DNA of 64,000 nucleotides. Origin: an uncultured Chthonomonas sp. Its GTDB lineage: Bacteria; Armatimonadota; Chthonomonadetes; Chthonomonadales; CAJBBX01. A program made the position numbers and the translations under genes. How positions within the stretch are numbered: the stretch's first letter is position 1; the number at the start of each line of letters is the position of its first letter. Location of the stretch: positions 1 to 64,000 of the forward strand of contig CAISJD010000072.1 of the NCBI GenBank assembly GCA_903885605.1, read 5' to 3'. Positions 9,772-18,309 of this stretch are shown here, one piece after another. The notes below the pieces were generated by a model that worked only from the letters and a program-made list of their open reading frames with translations, had not been told where the DNA came from and searched no databases.

Positions 9772-9796
9772 CGGTTTCTCCTGTGGGGCGGTGATC
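9721..9796 (-). repeat. direct repeat B: truncated copy of URO-D gene start
   Basis: This is the distal partner of the repeat at 7780-7858, about 94 percent identical by eye. It begins immediately after the ThuA stop codon. Recombination between the two copies would delete about 1.94 kb and leave ThuA, a 25-base spacer and an intact URO-D gene. Confidence 0.92.
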
Positions 9797-10558
9797 CTAC
9801 TTGCGGGCGCACCACTCCACGGCGTTGCGGAAGATGCGGGCCACTTCCGGCATGGTGTAGTAGGGGTAGGTCTCGTGGACGGGCTGGAAGTAGAAGATGC
9901 GCCCCTTGCCCACCGTCCATGTCATGCCCTGCTGGGCGTTCTGCTTGGAGCCGTTGGGCAGCGTATAGACGCCGTCGAAGACGAGGGCCTCCGGTGTCGG
10001 GACCTCGAACGGGTCGCAGTAGCGCTCGGTCTTCGGGATCACGAAGTTGCTGACGCCGCGGGCGATGGGGTGCTTCGGGGCCTTGACGATGATCTCCACC
10101 GGCGAGCCGTCCTCGAAGTAGCCGCCCGCCCACCCGCAGTTGGTGCCCAGCACGGCGCGCAGCGGCTTGGCGTAGTGCGCCGAGTGCGTGGGGATGAAGC
10201 CCATGCCGTCGACCTTCACGCGCCTCACGATCTTCTCGACCAGGGCGTCCTGCACGTCGCCGTGCCGGGCGTGGCCCCACCAGATCAGCACGTCCGTGCT
10301 GTTGAGCAGGTCGTCGGGCAGGCCCTGCTCCGGCTCGTTGATGTTGGCGACCCGGATGTCCCAGCCCTTCAGCGGCTTCAGTCCGTCGGCGATGGCCCCG
10401 TTGATATCGTTCGGGTAGACGCCCTTGGGCGCCGTGCCCTCGGACCAGACCACCACGCGCCGCTTCCTGGCGGCCTCGGCTTCGACCGGCAGCAGCAGCC
10501 CGCCGGCCGCGGCGATCCCGCCTCCGATGAGAGCCCTGCGGCTCAACTCCACGCTCAC
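9797..10558 (-). CDS. ThuA-like (trehalose-utilisation family) protein with Tat-type signal
   Basis: The 253-residue protein opens with a twin-arginine-like signal (SRRALIGGGIAAAGGLLLP). It then shows the ThuA/glutamine-amidotransferase-like fold: VVVWSEGTAPKGVYPNDI, STDVLIWWGHARHGDV, VDGMGFIPTHSAHYAKPL, GTNCGWAGGY and a C-terminal GRIFYFQPVHETYPYYT. The start is read as GTG at 10558 because AGAGG precedes it and the Tat motif then sits at residues 7-8; an upstream in-frame ATG at 10654 is less likely. ThuA proteins are linked to sugar uptake and oxidation, with uncertain biochemistry. The gene was probably the first of a ThuA/URO-D operon now interrupted by module 1. Confidence 0.85.
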   Translation of the reverse strand: MSVELSRRALIGGGIAAAGGLLLPVEAEAARKRRVVVWSEGTAPKGVYPNDINGAIADGLKPLKGWDIRVANINEPEQGLPDDLLNSTDVLIWWGHARHGDVQDALVEKIVRRVKVDGMGFIPTHSAHYAKPLRAVLGTNCGWAGGYFEDGSPVEIIVKAPKHPIARGVSNFVIPKTERYCDPFEVPTPEALVFDGVYTLPNGSKQNAQQGMTWTVGKGRIFYFQPVHETYPYYTMPEVARIFRNAVEWCARK

Positions 10559-10731
10559 GATGCACCTCTTCCCTCGGGCATGGCGCCGGCTTCGGCGGCT
10601 CCCCGTTATTGCAGCGATTTCTGGACCGATGTTCGACACGCATGCGCCCGGCACCTGCCTACCGGCGGTAACTGACAGGCGGCGGCGGCCGTCACAACTG
10701 GTGACTCGACAACGGGTCAGGAGGTTGCCCC

Positions 10732-12471
10732 ATGCGCACCTGGATCGCCGCGATCGCCGTCCTCGCCGCCGCCGCCGCTCACGCCGGGCCGGAGCAGGCT
10801 CAGCCCCTCAGCGCGCTGGCCCGAATGCCCGTGCGCGAGGTGACCCTCTTCAAGGACGGCCACGCGCTGCTGCTCCATCAGGGCGCCATGCCTCTCTCCG
10901 CCGGTGGGCACGTGGCCATGGACTACCTGCCCGCGCCGGTGCTGGGGACCTTCTGGGTCTCCACGGCGGCCAAGGGTCTCAAGGTGACCTCCGTCACGGC
11001 TACCCGCCGCCGCGTGCTGGCCGAGCGAACCTGCCTGACGCAGCAGGAGCTGATCGAGGCCAACCCCGGCGCCGATGTCGTCATCGAGGAGAAGGAGGCC
11101 CGCGACGGCAAGCCCCTCGAGGCCCGCATCGTGGGCATTCCCACGCGCGACGCCGCCGAGCTGGCCTCGCTGGACCCGCCCTTCTCGCCCGAGAAGCTGC
11201 CCGAGAGGGCCCCGGCGGTGCTGCTGAAGACGGCCGCCGGGCTCACACTGATGCCCTTCGACCGCATCAAGAGCCTCACCTTCAAGGCCGAACCGAAGCG
11301 CAAGGTGGCCCAGGAGGAGTTCCGTAGCCTCCTCACCGCCTCCGTCCGGGGCGAGGGCGCCGCACCCGCCACGGCCGACATGGCGATGATGTACGTGCAG
11401 AAGGGCCTCCGATGGATACCCTCCTACAAGGTGACGGTGGACGGCAAGGGGTTCGCGGTCGTCAAGCTCCAGGCCACGCTGGTCAACGAGTTGATTGACC
11501 TGGAGGACGTGACAGCCAACCTGGTGGTCGGCGTGCCCACCTTCGCCTTCAAGGAGATGACCGACCCCATGGCCCTGCAGGAGCAGGTGGCGCGCCTGGG
11601 CCAGTACTTCCAGGCCGACGCGGGCACCAGCCAGATGTTGGGCAACGCCATCATGTCGCAGGCCCGCTTCGGGGAGCGCCCCGGCGGCATGGGCGGCGCC
11701 GCAGCCCCTGCGCCCGAGCCCGAGGCGGCCGGCCAGGAGCAGGCCGAGGACCTCTTCGTCTACACCGTCAAGCACATCAGCCTGAAGAAGGGCGCCCGCA
11801 TGGTGGCCCCCATCGCCGAGTTCACGCTCAAGTACCGCGATATCTACACGCTGGAGGTCCCCTTCGCGCCGCCGCCGGAGGTCCGGGCCGGCAGCAGCGG
11901 CGGGCGCGATGCCGAGATGGCGCTCCTCCTGACCTCGCTGAAGGTCGCGCACAAGCTCCGCATCACCAACAAGAGCGAGTACCCGCTCACCACTGCCCCC
12001 GCCCTCGTCTGCCTGGGCGACCGCGTGCTGGCGCAGGGCCTCATGACCTACACGGCCATCGGAGGCGACGGTGACCTGGATGTGACACAGGCGGTGGACG
12101 TGCGGGCCAAGCGGACCGACAAGGAGACCGCCCGGAAATCCGGCGCCCTGGAGTGGAACGGCGCCTCCTACAGCCGCATCGACCTCTCGGGTTCGCTGAC
12201 GCTGGACAACTTCCGGAGCGAGGCGGTGGACGTAGAGGTCACCCGCTTCGTCCTCGGCCACCCGGACACGGTGGGCGCAGGCGGCAAGTCCGAGATGGTC
12301 AACGCCTTCGAGGAGAGCCGCGCCACGGCCGCGCCGCACTGGTGGGGCTGGTACGGCTGGCCGGGCTGGTGGAGCCACGTGAACGGCACAGGCCGCTTCA
12401 CCTGGCACGTGAAGGTGCCGGCGCGCAAGTCCATGGAGCTACCGTACACGTGGCACTACTTCTGGCGGTAG
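10732..12471 (+). CDS. secreted DUF4139-like protein
   Basis: The 579-residue protein has a cleavable signal (MRTWIAAIAVLAAAAAHA) and AGGAGG upstream of the ATG. It begins VREVTLFKDGHALLLHQG and contains LRWIPSYKV followed by long beta-rich stretches. This matches DUF4139 (mucoidy-inhibitor-like) proteins, in which a conserved Trp-x-Pro-x-Tyr motif starts the second domain. The C-terminus is Trp/Tyr-rich (HWWGWYGWPGWW, LPYTWHYFW), with strands that suggest a beta-sandwich. It stands alone on the plus strand, divergent from ThuA. Family members are periplasmic or surface proteins of unknown biochemical role, so no function is assigned. Confidence 0.6.
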   Translation: MRTWIAAIAVLAAAAAHAGPEQAQPLSALARMPVREVTLFKDGHALLLHQGAMPLSAGGHVAMDYLPAPVLGTFWVSTAAKGLKVTSVTATRRRVLAERTCLTQQELIEANPGADVVIEEKEARDGKPLEARIVGIPTRDAAELASLDPPFSPEKLPERAPAVLLKTAAGLTLMPFDRIKSLTFKAEPKRKVAQEEFRSLLTASVRGEGAAPATADMAMMYVQKGLRWIPSYKVTVDGKGFAVVKLQATLVNELIDLEDVTANLVVGVPTFAFKEMTDPMALQEQVARLGQYFQADAGTSQMLGNAIMSQARFGERPGGMGGAAAPAPEPEAAGQEQAEDLFVYTVKHISLKKGARMVAPIAEFTLKYRDIYTLEVPFAPPPEVRAGSSGGRDAEMALLLTSLKVAHKLRITNKSEYPLTTAPALVCLGDRVLAQGLMTYTAIGGDGDLDVTQAVDVRAKRTDKETARKSGALEWNGASYSRIDLSGSLTLDNFRSEAVDVEVTRFVLGHPDTVGAGGKSEMVNAFEESRATAAPHWWGWYGWPGWWSHVNGTGRFTWHVKVPARKSMELPYTWHYFWR

Positions 12472-12886
12472 GCCGGACGGCAGGGGAAAGTCGACAGGCG
12501 AAAGTGCGGAGGGCGGGGCGCGATCGGGGGGCGGGCGTCGACCGAAGCGGGATCCCTCAGACGCATTCGGGTTCTCGGAATGGCGCCAATGGAAAGCAGC
12601 GTAGCCGCGCCGTGACCATGCGGCCGATGGGTGGTCTGTCTGCCCACTGAGCGGCAGGTTCTGTTCATCGCCTATGACCGGCCTGCCCTTGGGTATAGCC
12701 GGAACGGACTTGCTTGGAGTGAGACACCGGCGCATGGGACGCAGTCCTGCCATAGGTAGCGCTCGTTGTATGAGTGAGTGGCATCGGGGCAGGAGTTACT
12801 TGAAACATCCTGTCGTATACGTGATGCGGTCGGTGGCAGTATTGCTTGAGTAACTGCAACCTACCCCTGTCGTCCAGGCTCGCCGC
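12472..12886. other. 415-base intergenic region without a supported gene
   Basis: This lies between the convergent ends of the DUF4139-like gene and a URO-D-like gene. Several short frames are open, but none has both a ribosome-binding site and coding-like composition. A weak inverted repeat (GAGTTACTTGA against TTGAGTAACT, about 12796-12855) is visible without a clear T-tract. I see nothing else to report. Confidence 0.5.
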
Positions 12887-14035
12887 CTACCCGTAGGCGC
12901 CGAACTCCGCCAGGGCGTCTCGCATGGCGAGGATGTTGGCCGCAGGGACGTCCTGGATGTTGTGCACCGAGGCGAAGACGAATCCGCCGCCGGGCGCCAT
13001 GTCGTCGATGCGGCGCTTCACCTCGTCGCGGACCTGCTGCGGCGTGCCGCGGGGCAGCACCTGCTGGGTATCCACGCCGCCGCCCCAGAACGTCAGATTG
13101 CTGCCGAAGTCGCGCTTCAGTTCGCGCGTGTCCATGTGGGCAGCGCTCACCTGGACCGGGTTGAGCACCTCCATACCGCACTCGATCAGGTCCGGCAGGA
13201 TGGCCCGCACGCTCCCGCAGGAGTGGTAGAGGAGCCGCACGCCCGGCGCGGCGCGCTTGATGACGCTGAACAGGTGCGCCACCCGCGGCCGGAAGATGCG
13301 CCGCCACGTGGGCAGCGACATGAGGAGGCCATGCTGCCCGCCGAAGTCGTCGCCCTCCTGCACCACGTCCACCACGTCGCCCAGGCGGCTCAGGGCCAGC
13401 GGCCAGTAGGCGCACTTGAGCTCCAGGACCTTGTCGGCGATGGCCTCAAGGATCGACGTGTCGCCGGCCAGGTCGCAGTAGAACTGCTCGAAGCCGCGCA
13501 TGGCCTGGCAGAACTCCATCATGCCCGAGCCCACACCGCCGAGCAGCACGGCCTTGCCCTGGGCGCGGATGGCCTCGCACCGGGCTCGGACGCCCTCCAG
13601 CCGGGCATCGTCGGCCGGGGCGGGCCAGGGGTAGGCGGCGACGTCGTCGGCGGCCTCCACCGCGCCCAGCGGGGCGGCGCAGAGGTCGTAGTAGTAGCCA
13701 CGGTCGCGCTGCGTGCGCCGCGTCAGGCCCCACTCGTCGACGAAGTAGGAGAAGTCGGCGTCGTGGGTCAGCTCCAGCCGCCAGCCCGCCGGAGGATTGG
13801 GGCGCACGCCGCGGCAGTCGGTGCGCATGGCCTCGTGGACGTCCTCATCGACCACGGCGAGCTGCTGCATCATGTGGTAGATGGCGACCTCGCGGGCGGA
13901 CAGGCCCAGCGCGGCGCGCAGGTTCACGTAGGCCACGCGGTGGATCCCCGTCACCGGCAGGCTGCCCATATCGAAGGGCACGCGGTCGGGCTCCGTGTGC
14001 GCCAGGGCAGCCAGGATGCGCTCGCGGGAGGTCAT
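12887..14035 (-). CDS. uroporphyrinogen decarboxylase-like (URO-D family) protein
   Basis: The 382-residue protein starts MTSRERILAALAHTEPDRVPFD, the classic URO-D superfamily N-terminus, and contains YHSCGSVRAILPDLIECGMEVLNPVQ and the C-terminal FVFASVHNIQDVPAANI, both standard for the family. The YHSCGS histidine/cysteine pair resembles the zinc or corrinoid-methyltransferase branch (MtaA/CmuA-like) rather than the haem enzyme. It follows the GH29-like gene by 16 bases on the same strand, so the two are probably one operon. A methyl-transfer or decarboxylation step linked to sugar degradation is possible but unproven. Confidence 0.85.
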   Translation of the reverse strand: MTSRERILAALAHTEPDRVPFDMGSLPVTGIHRVAYVNLRAALGLSAREVAIYHMMQQLAVVDEDVHEAMRTDCRGVRPNPPAGWRLELTHDADFSYFVDEWGLTRRTQRDRGYYYDLCAAPLGAVEAADDVAAYPWPAPADDARLEGVRARCEAIRAQGKAVLLGGVGSGMMEFCQAMRGFEQFYCDLAGDTSILEAIADKVLELKCAYWPLALSRLGDVVDVVQEGDDFGGQHGLLMSLPTWRRIFRPRVAHLFSVIKRAAPGVRLLYHSCGSVRAILPDLIECGMEVLNPVQVSAAHMDTRELKRDFGSNLTFWGGGVDTQQVLPRGTPQQVRDEVKRRIDDMAPGGGFVFASVHNIQDVPAANILAMRDALAEFGAYG

Positions 14036-14051
14036 CTGGTCGGGCGCCCCC

Positions 14052-15128
14052 TCACAGCGCCGCCTTCAGCCGCTTGAGCTGCGCCACGGCATCGGCGCCG
14101 AGGCGGCCTTCCTGATAGATGCCCACGTTCAGCGTCACGGCTCCGCCGGCGTGCCGGAAGTTTCGCACGAACTTGAACAGCTGGTCGTCGGTGTAGAGGA
14201 GCGGCTCCATGGGGCCCGGCTTGGCGTGGCCCCAGAAGGCGTCGATGAAGAGTAGCGCGTGGTTCAGGCAGCGGGTGCCCGTGGCGTAGCGGCCGTCGGG
14301 CAGGTAGAGCGGAACGGTCTCCTCGCGGCCCAGGCGTACCCGGCCGTCGACGATCTTCTCGATCTCACCGGAGATGAAGTCCTGCTCGGCGTTGACGGGC
14401 TTGGTGATGCCGATGCAGTAGGAGCCGTCGTTCCAGGCGACCGCCGCGTTGGGGTTGCCGGCCCGGGCGGCGTCGTACCAGAGCGGCCACTTGTAGAGGC
14501 TGTTGTGGAAGACGGGCCAGGTATAGCATCCGTCGAACCACCAGCCGTCGCAGAGCTTGCCGAACCGCTCGGAGTACTCACGGATGAAGGAGGTGTAGCG
14601 CCGCTGGAACTCGTCCTGGTTCTCGGGGTTCCAGCCGAAGCCACTGTGGACCGCCTCGGACTGCGCGGCCACCTCGGCGGGCAGGTAGGCGATGAACCGC
14701 TTGCCCATCTTGTGCACGCCCCTGGCGATCTCCAGGGCCAGGTCGCGCTTCGAGCAGTGGCCGGGGCCGACGAGGCGATCCATGGTGGCGTTGGGGCTGC
14801 AGTAGTAGCCGCTGTTCTGCCCCAGGGTGAGGATGACCCACCCGGCGCCGGACTCGCGGACCTGCGCAAGGAAGCCCTGCACGTCGAACGCATCGACCGC
14901 GCGGTCGTTGTCCTGAACCCACTCGCCCTTCTCGGGAGCCGGGCCGGGGGCGATCCAGTGGACCATGATGCCGAAGGAGCCCCTCGTCATCCAGTCGGCT
15001 CGGCACCTGGGCGCCGGGGCCAGCAACGAGGCCCCCAGGCCCAGCATGCCGCCGGGCTTGGTGGTGGCGGCCGCCAGCGCGGCGCCGTAGCTCCTCAATG
15101 CGTCGCGGCGTGATACGTTGTCTGCCAA
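14052..15128 (-). CDS. GH29-like alpha-L-fucosidase domain protein, Tat-type signal
   Basis: The 358-residue protein begins with a twin-arginine-like signal (SRRDALRSYGAALAAATT). It contains FGIMVHWIA, WVILTLGQNSGYYCSPNAT, a helix typical of GH29 barrels, and LCDGWWFDGCY, whose Asp is at the usual nucleophile position. The start is read as TTG at 15128 because GAGGAG lies 11 bases upstream and no ATG or GTG gives a sensible signal. The glycan-binding C-terminal domain of classical GH29 enzymes is missing; the product is barrel-only and short. The general acid/base could not be assigned. It shares an operon with the URO-D-like gene downstream, and a TAGAAT -10 element lies upstream. Confidence 0.75.
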   Translation of the reverse strand: MADNVSRRDALRSYGAALAAATTKPGGMLGLGASLLAPAPRCRADWMTRGSFGIMVHWIAPGPAPEKGEWVQDNDRAVDAFDVQGFLAQVRESGAGWVILTLGQNSGYYCSPNATMDRLVGPGHCSKRDLALEIARGVHKMGKRFIAYLPAEVAAQSEAVHSGFGWNPENQDEFQRRYTSFIREYSERFGKLCDGWWFDGCYTWPVFHNSLYKWPLWYDAARAGNPNAAVAWNDGSYCIGITKPVNAEQDFISGEIEKIVDGRVRLGREETVPLYLPDGRYATGTRCLNHALLFIDAFWGHAKPGPMEPLLYTDDQLFKFVRNFRHAGGAVTLNVGIYQEGRLGADAVAQLKRLKAAL

Positions 15129-15175
15129 GTTGCGTGGTTCTCCTCGTGGTGTGGGGCGCGGCGGCCCATGCATCT

Positions 15176-15181
15176 ATTCTA
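15176..15181 (-). promoter_or_regulatory. candidate -10 element (TAGAAT) for GH29/URO-D operon
   Basis: The minus-strand hexamer TAGAAT lies about 48 bases before the TTG start at 15128, in the gap behind the aldo/keto reductase gene. It matches five of six consensus positions; the -35 region is not clear. Confidence 0.4.
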
Positions 15182-15212
15182 CGCTGCATGTCCGGCCATC
15201 GCGCCCGCGGTG

Positions 15213-16130
15213 CTACGGAAGCGAGTTGCCCGCCGCCCGGTAGATCTCGTACCAGTGCGGCCGCGTCAGGGCCACGTCGCAGGCCTCGGCGGCCTTGCGC
15301 ACGCGGTCGGGGTTGGTGCTGCCGATGATCGGCTGCATCTTCGCCGGGTGGCGCAGGATCCAGGCGATGGCCAGGCAGGTGCTGGAGACGCCGTACTGCT
15401 CCGCGATGGCCTCCAGCGTGGCGTTGAGGGCCGCGAACTCCTGGCTTCCCAGGAAGGCCCCGCGGAAGAAGCCGTGCTGCAGCGGCGACCAGGGCTGCAC
15501 GGTCATCTGCTGCAATCGGCAGAAGTCCAGCACGCCGCCGTCGCGGTCCACCGAGCGGTCGATCTCCATGTTGACGTTGAGGCCCTGGTCGATCATGCCC
15601 GTGTTGGTGATGCTGAACTGGAGCTGGTTGGCCTGGAGCCGCATGGGAAGTCCCGCCTGCAGCAGCTTGATCTGGCCGGGGTTGTGGTTGCTGACGCCGA
15701 AATGGCGCACCTTGCCGCTCTCGAGAAGCTGCGTGAAGGCCTCCGCCACCTCTTCGGGTTCGACCAGCGCGTCGGGACGATGGAGCAGCAGCACGTCGAT
15801 GAAGTCGGTCCGCAGGCGCCGGAGCATGCCGTCCACCGAGGCCAGGATGTGCTCCTTGGAGAAGTCGAAGAAGCCCGACCGGATGCCGCACTTGTCCTGG
15901 ATGATGAGGCGGCCGCGGTCGATGCCCAGCCGCGCGATGGATGCCGCGAAGACCTCCTCGCTCTTGCCGCCGCCGTAGATGTCGGCGTGGTCGAAGAAGG
16001 TGATCCCGGTCTCCATGGCCGTACTGATGAGGGCGTCTACCGCCTTCTCGTCCAGACCGGCGATCCGCATGCAGCCCAGGGCGACTTGCGGGACCCGCAG
16101 GTCGCTGGTCCCAAGGTTCAGGGTGTTCAT
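15213..16130 (-). CDS. aldo/keto reductase (YdhF-like)
   Basis: The 305-residue protein has the aldo/keto reductase TIM barrel with the catalytic tetrad visible: D47 in FFDHADIYGGG, Y52, K80 in IIQDKCGI and H117 in LLLHRPDAL. The C-terminal IIGSTNPDRVRKAA is the NADPH-binding ending. The N-terminus LNLGTSDLRVPQVALGCMR and the overall length match the YdhF/Tas-like group. GGAGG lies upstream of the ATG. It is a cytoplasmic NADPH-dependent carbonyl reductase whose sugar or ketone substrate is unknown. It is on the same strand as the GH29/URO-D pair and may be part of that sugar-processing group. Confidence 0.93.
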   Translation of the reverse strand: MNTLNLGTSDLRVPQVALGCMRIAGLDEKAVDALISTAMETGITFFDHADIYGGGKSEEVFAASIARLGIDRGRLIIQDKCGIRSGFFDFSKEHILASVDGMLRRLRTDFIDVLLLHRPDALVEPEEVAEAFTQLLESGKVRHFGVSNHNPGQIKLLQAGLPMRLQANQLQFSITNTGMIDQGLNVNMEIDRSVDRDGGVLDFCRLQQMTVQPWSPLQHGFFRGAFLGSQEFAALNATLEAIAEQYGVSSTCLAIAWILRHPAKMQPIIGSTNPDRVRKAAEACDVALTRPHWYEIYRAAGNSLP

Positions 16131-16336
16131 CTCGGCCTCCTTGCCGTCAGGCGTCTCATGCGCCGGATGGTGCGCTTGTCTGTTCGGACACCGAAGCCCG
16201 ATTAGTTTCGCCGTCCCGACGGCAATCCCTATTTCGGTCGCGCATCCGCCGCGTAAGTATGGCTACAAGCGACGCACCAACCGGTCACACTGCCGGCGGC
16301 GCCCTCGTTTCACCTACCCAGAGGAGGTCTGTTCAC

Positions 16337-16867
16337 ATGCAACTCCGAGTTCTGCCGGCCGTAGCGGCCGCCGCTCTGCTCTTCTCTGTCGCGCTGCTCC
16401 CAGCCGGGGCGCAGGTCAAGTCCAAGAGCGCCAAGAGCTCCCGCAGCATCCAGATCGCCCAGGGCGGACCCATGCAGGGCGACCCCATGCAGGGCGGCAT
16501 GGGAATGGGCCAGGGCGGCCCCATGGAAGGCGGCATGGGCCAGGGAATGGGAATGGGAATGGGCCAGGGCGGCCCAGGCATGGGCGGTCCCGGCATGGGT
16601 CAGGGCATGCCCGGCATGGGTGGCCCCGGCATGATGGGCATGATGCCCGGCATGGGCCGGCCCGGCCAGGCGCCCGTGATGGTCGCCACCGCCGAGTACG
16701 TCTACATCCTGCGCGGCAACACGCTGTTCCAGTTCTCCGCCAAGGAGCTGAAGCTGCTCAACAAGGTGACGCTGGAAGAGGAGATGCCCGGCATGCGCCC
16801 CGGCGGCCGGCCCGGCGGAATGCAGGGCGGGATGCAGGGCGGCGGCATGCAACAGCGCCCCAAGTAA
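16337..16867 (+). CDS. secreted Met/Gly-rich low-complexity protein
   Basis: The 176-residue protein has a signal peptide (MQLRVLPAVAAAALLFSVALLPAGAQ) and a strong GAGGAGG before the ATG at 16337; in-frame codons upstream of it are not needed. About half of the mature chain is a Met/Gly/Gln/Pro repeat (units like MGMGQGGPM). It is interrupted by a short ordered block, VATAEYVYILRGNTLFQFSAKELKLLNKVTLEE, and ends in another Met/Gly tract. A related block (ILRNGVLYEYSADGLKLLHKAPL) ends the DUF1566 protein at 18310, suggesting a shared motif. Methionine-rich tracts can bind copper or resist oxidation, but no function is established. Confidence 0.75.
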   Translation: MQLRVLPAVAAAALLFSVALLPAGAQVKSKSAKSSRSIQIAQGGPMQGDPMQGGMGMGQGGPMEGGMGQGMGMGMGQGGPGMGGPGMGQGMPGMGGPGMMGMMPGMGRPGQAPVMVATAEYVYILRGNTLFQFSAKELKLLNKVTLEEEMPGMRPGGRPGGMQGGMQGGGMQQRPK

Positions 16868-16987
16868 CAGGCGTCGCTCCTGACTGACCGACCCGCTGAA
16901 CCCGATGAGTGTCCCACACGTCCCGGCCGAGCCCTGCGCCCGGCCGGGACGCCTTATCCACCCAGGATGGTTGGAGGCCCAGGTTCC

Positions 16988-18295
16988 ATGACATCGACCA
17001 CGGTGCATCGGTTGTGTGCGCTCCTCGCGGCGGCCACGGCGCTGCTTGATGGACACGCCCCGGCCCGAGCCGATGACTGGGCCCAGTTCCGCGGCCCCGG
17101 AGCCGCGGGCATCGCCGCCGAGAAGGGCCTGCCCGTGCGGTGGAGCGCCGGCGAAGGCATCGCCTGGAAGGCTCCCCTGCCGGGACCGGGCAGCTCCAGC
17201 CCCATCGTCTTCGGCGACAGGGTCTTCGTCACCTGCTATAGCGGCTACGGCATCCCCGGCGCCGCCGCGAACGACCCGGCTGCCCTCAAGCGGCACCTGA
17301 TCTGCTTCGACAAGCGCACCGGCAAGCAGCTCTGGAACCAGGCCGTTCCCGCCACGCACCCCGAGGACCCCTTTGCCGGGTACCTCGCCGAGCATGGGTA
17401 CGCCAGCAGCACGCCGGTCACCGACGGCGAGCGGGTCTACGTCTTCCTCGGCAAGAGCGGAGCCCTGGCGTTCGACCTCCAGGGCAAGAGGCTCTGGCAG
17501 ACCAGCCTGGGGACCAGTTCAAGCAACCGGCGCTGGGGATCAGGCGCCAGCCCCGTCCTCTATAAGGACTGGGTGATCGTGAACGCCTCGGAGGAGAGCC
17601 GGTCGATCCGCGCGCTGGACAAGAAGACCGGCGCCGTGGCCTGGACCGCCGAAGCCGCCGGCGCCGAGCTCTGCTATGCCACGCCGCTCGTCCTCGAAGT
17701 GGCGCCGGGCCGCACGGATTTGGTGGTACCCGTCGCAGGCGAGGTCTGGGGATTAAACGCCGACACGGGCAAGCTGCGCTGGTACGCGCGGGTCGACACC
17801 GCCGGCAACGTCTGCCCCAGCCCGGTGGCTGCCGGCGGCGTGATCTACATCGCGGGGGGCTTCAACCGGCGGTCCATGGCGGCGATCCGCGCCGGCGGTG
17901 AGGGCGACGTGACGGAGACGCACCTCCTCTGGTCCAGCGCGCAGGCCCCCTACGTGCCGTCGCCGGTGGTCAGCCAGGGTCGCCTGATGTGGGTCAACGA
18001 GCAGGGCTACGCCTGCTGCGCCGACGCCCAGACGGGCAAGCCGATCTACCGCGAGAGGCTGGACGCTCCGTCGAATAAGATGCCTGTCTACGCCTCGGTG
18101 GTGCTGGCGGACGGCAGGATCTACGCCGCGAGCCGAACCAACGGCACCTTCCTCCTGGGTAGCGGGCCGCAGTTCGAGCAGATCGCCGTGAACAAGATCG
18201 CCGACGACGCCTCCGACTGCAGCGCGAGCCCGGCCATCAGCCAGGGGCGCATCTACCTGCGGTCGCAGCGTTTCCTGTACTGCATCGGTAAGTAG
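16988..18295 (+). CDS. secreted PQQ-like beta-propeller protein
   Basis: The 435-residue protein starts after GGAGG at the ATG of 16988, giving a signal peptide ending near HAPARA. An ATG seven codons upstream is possible but less well placed. It opens DDWAQFRGPGAAGIAAEKGLP, the common beginning of PQQ-binding-like propeller proteins of Planctomycetota and Armatimonadota. It then repeats the blade pattern (ICFDKRTGKQLWNQ, RALDKKTGAVAWTAE, WGLNADTGKLRWY, CCADAQTGKPIY). No residues typical of quinoprotein dehydrogenases (calcium ligands, disulfide) were found, so it may be a non-enzymatic scaffold. The DUF1566 gene follows after 14 bases, suggesting an operon. Confidence 0.9.
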   Translation: MTSTTVHRLCALLAAATALLDGHAPARADDWAQFRGPGAAGIAAEKGLPVRWSAGEGIAWKAPLPGPGSSSPIVFGDRVFVTCYSGYGIPGAAANDPAALKRHLICFDKRTGKQLWNQAVPATHPEDPFAGYLAEHGYASSTPVTDGERVYVFLGKSGALAFDLQGKRLWQTSLGTSSSNRRWGSGASPVLYKDWVIVNASEESRSIRALDKKTGAVAWTAEAAGAELCYATPLVLEVAPGRTDLVVPVAGEVWGLNADTGKLRWYARVDTAGNVCPSPVAAGGVIYIAGGFNRRSMAAIRAGGEGDVTETHLLWSSAQAPYVPSPVVSQGRLMWVNEQGYACCADAQTGKPIYRERLDAPSNKMPVYASVVLADGRIYAASRTNGTFLLGSGPQFEQIAVNKIADDASDCSASPAISQGRIYLRSQRFLYCIGK

Positions 18296-18309
18296 GAAGG
18301 GATTCGACC

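Noticed and set aside
12472-12886. Short open frames in the intergenic region
   Set aside because: No frame combines a good start, ribosome-binding site and protein-like composition.
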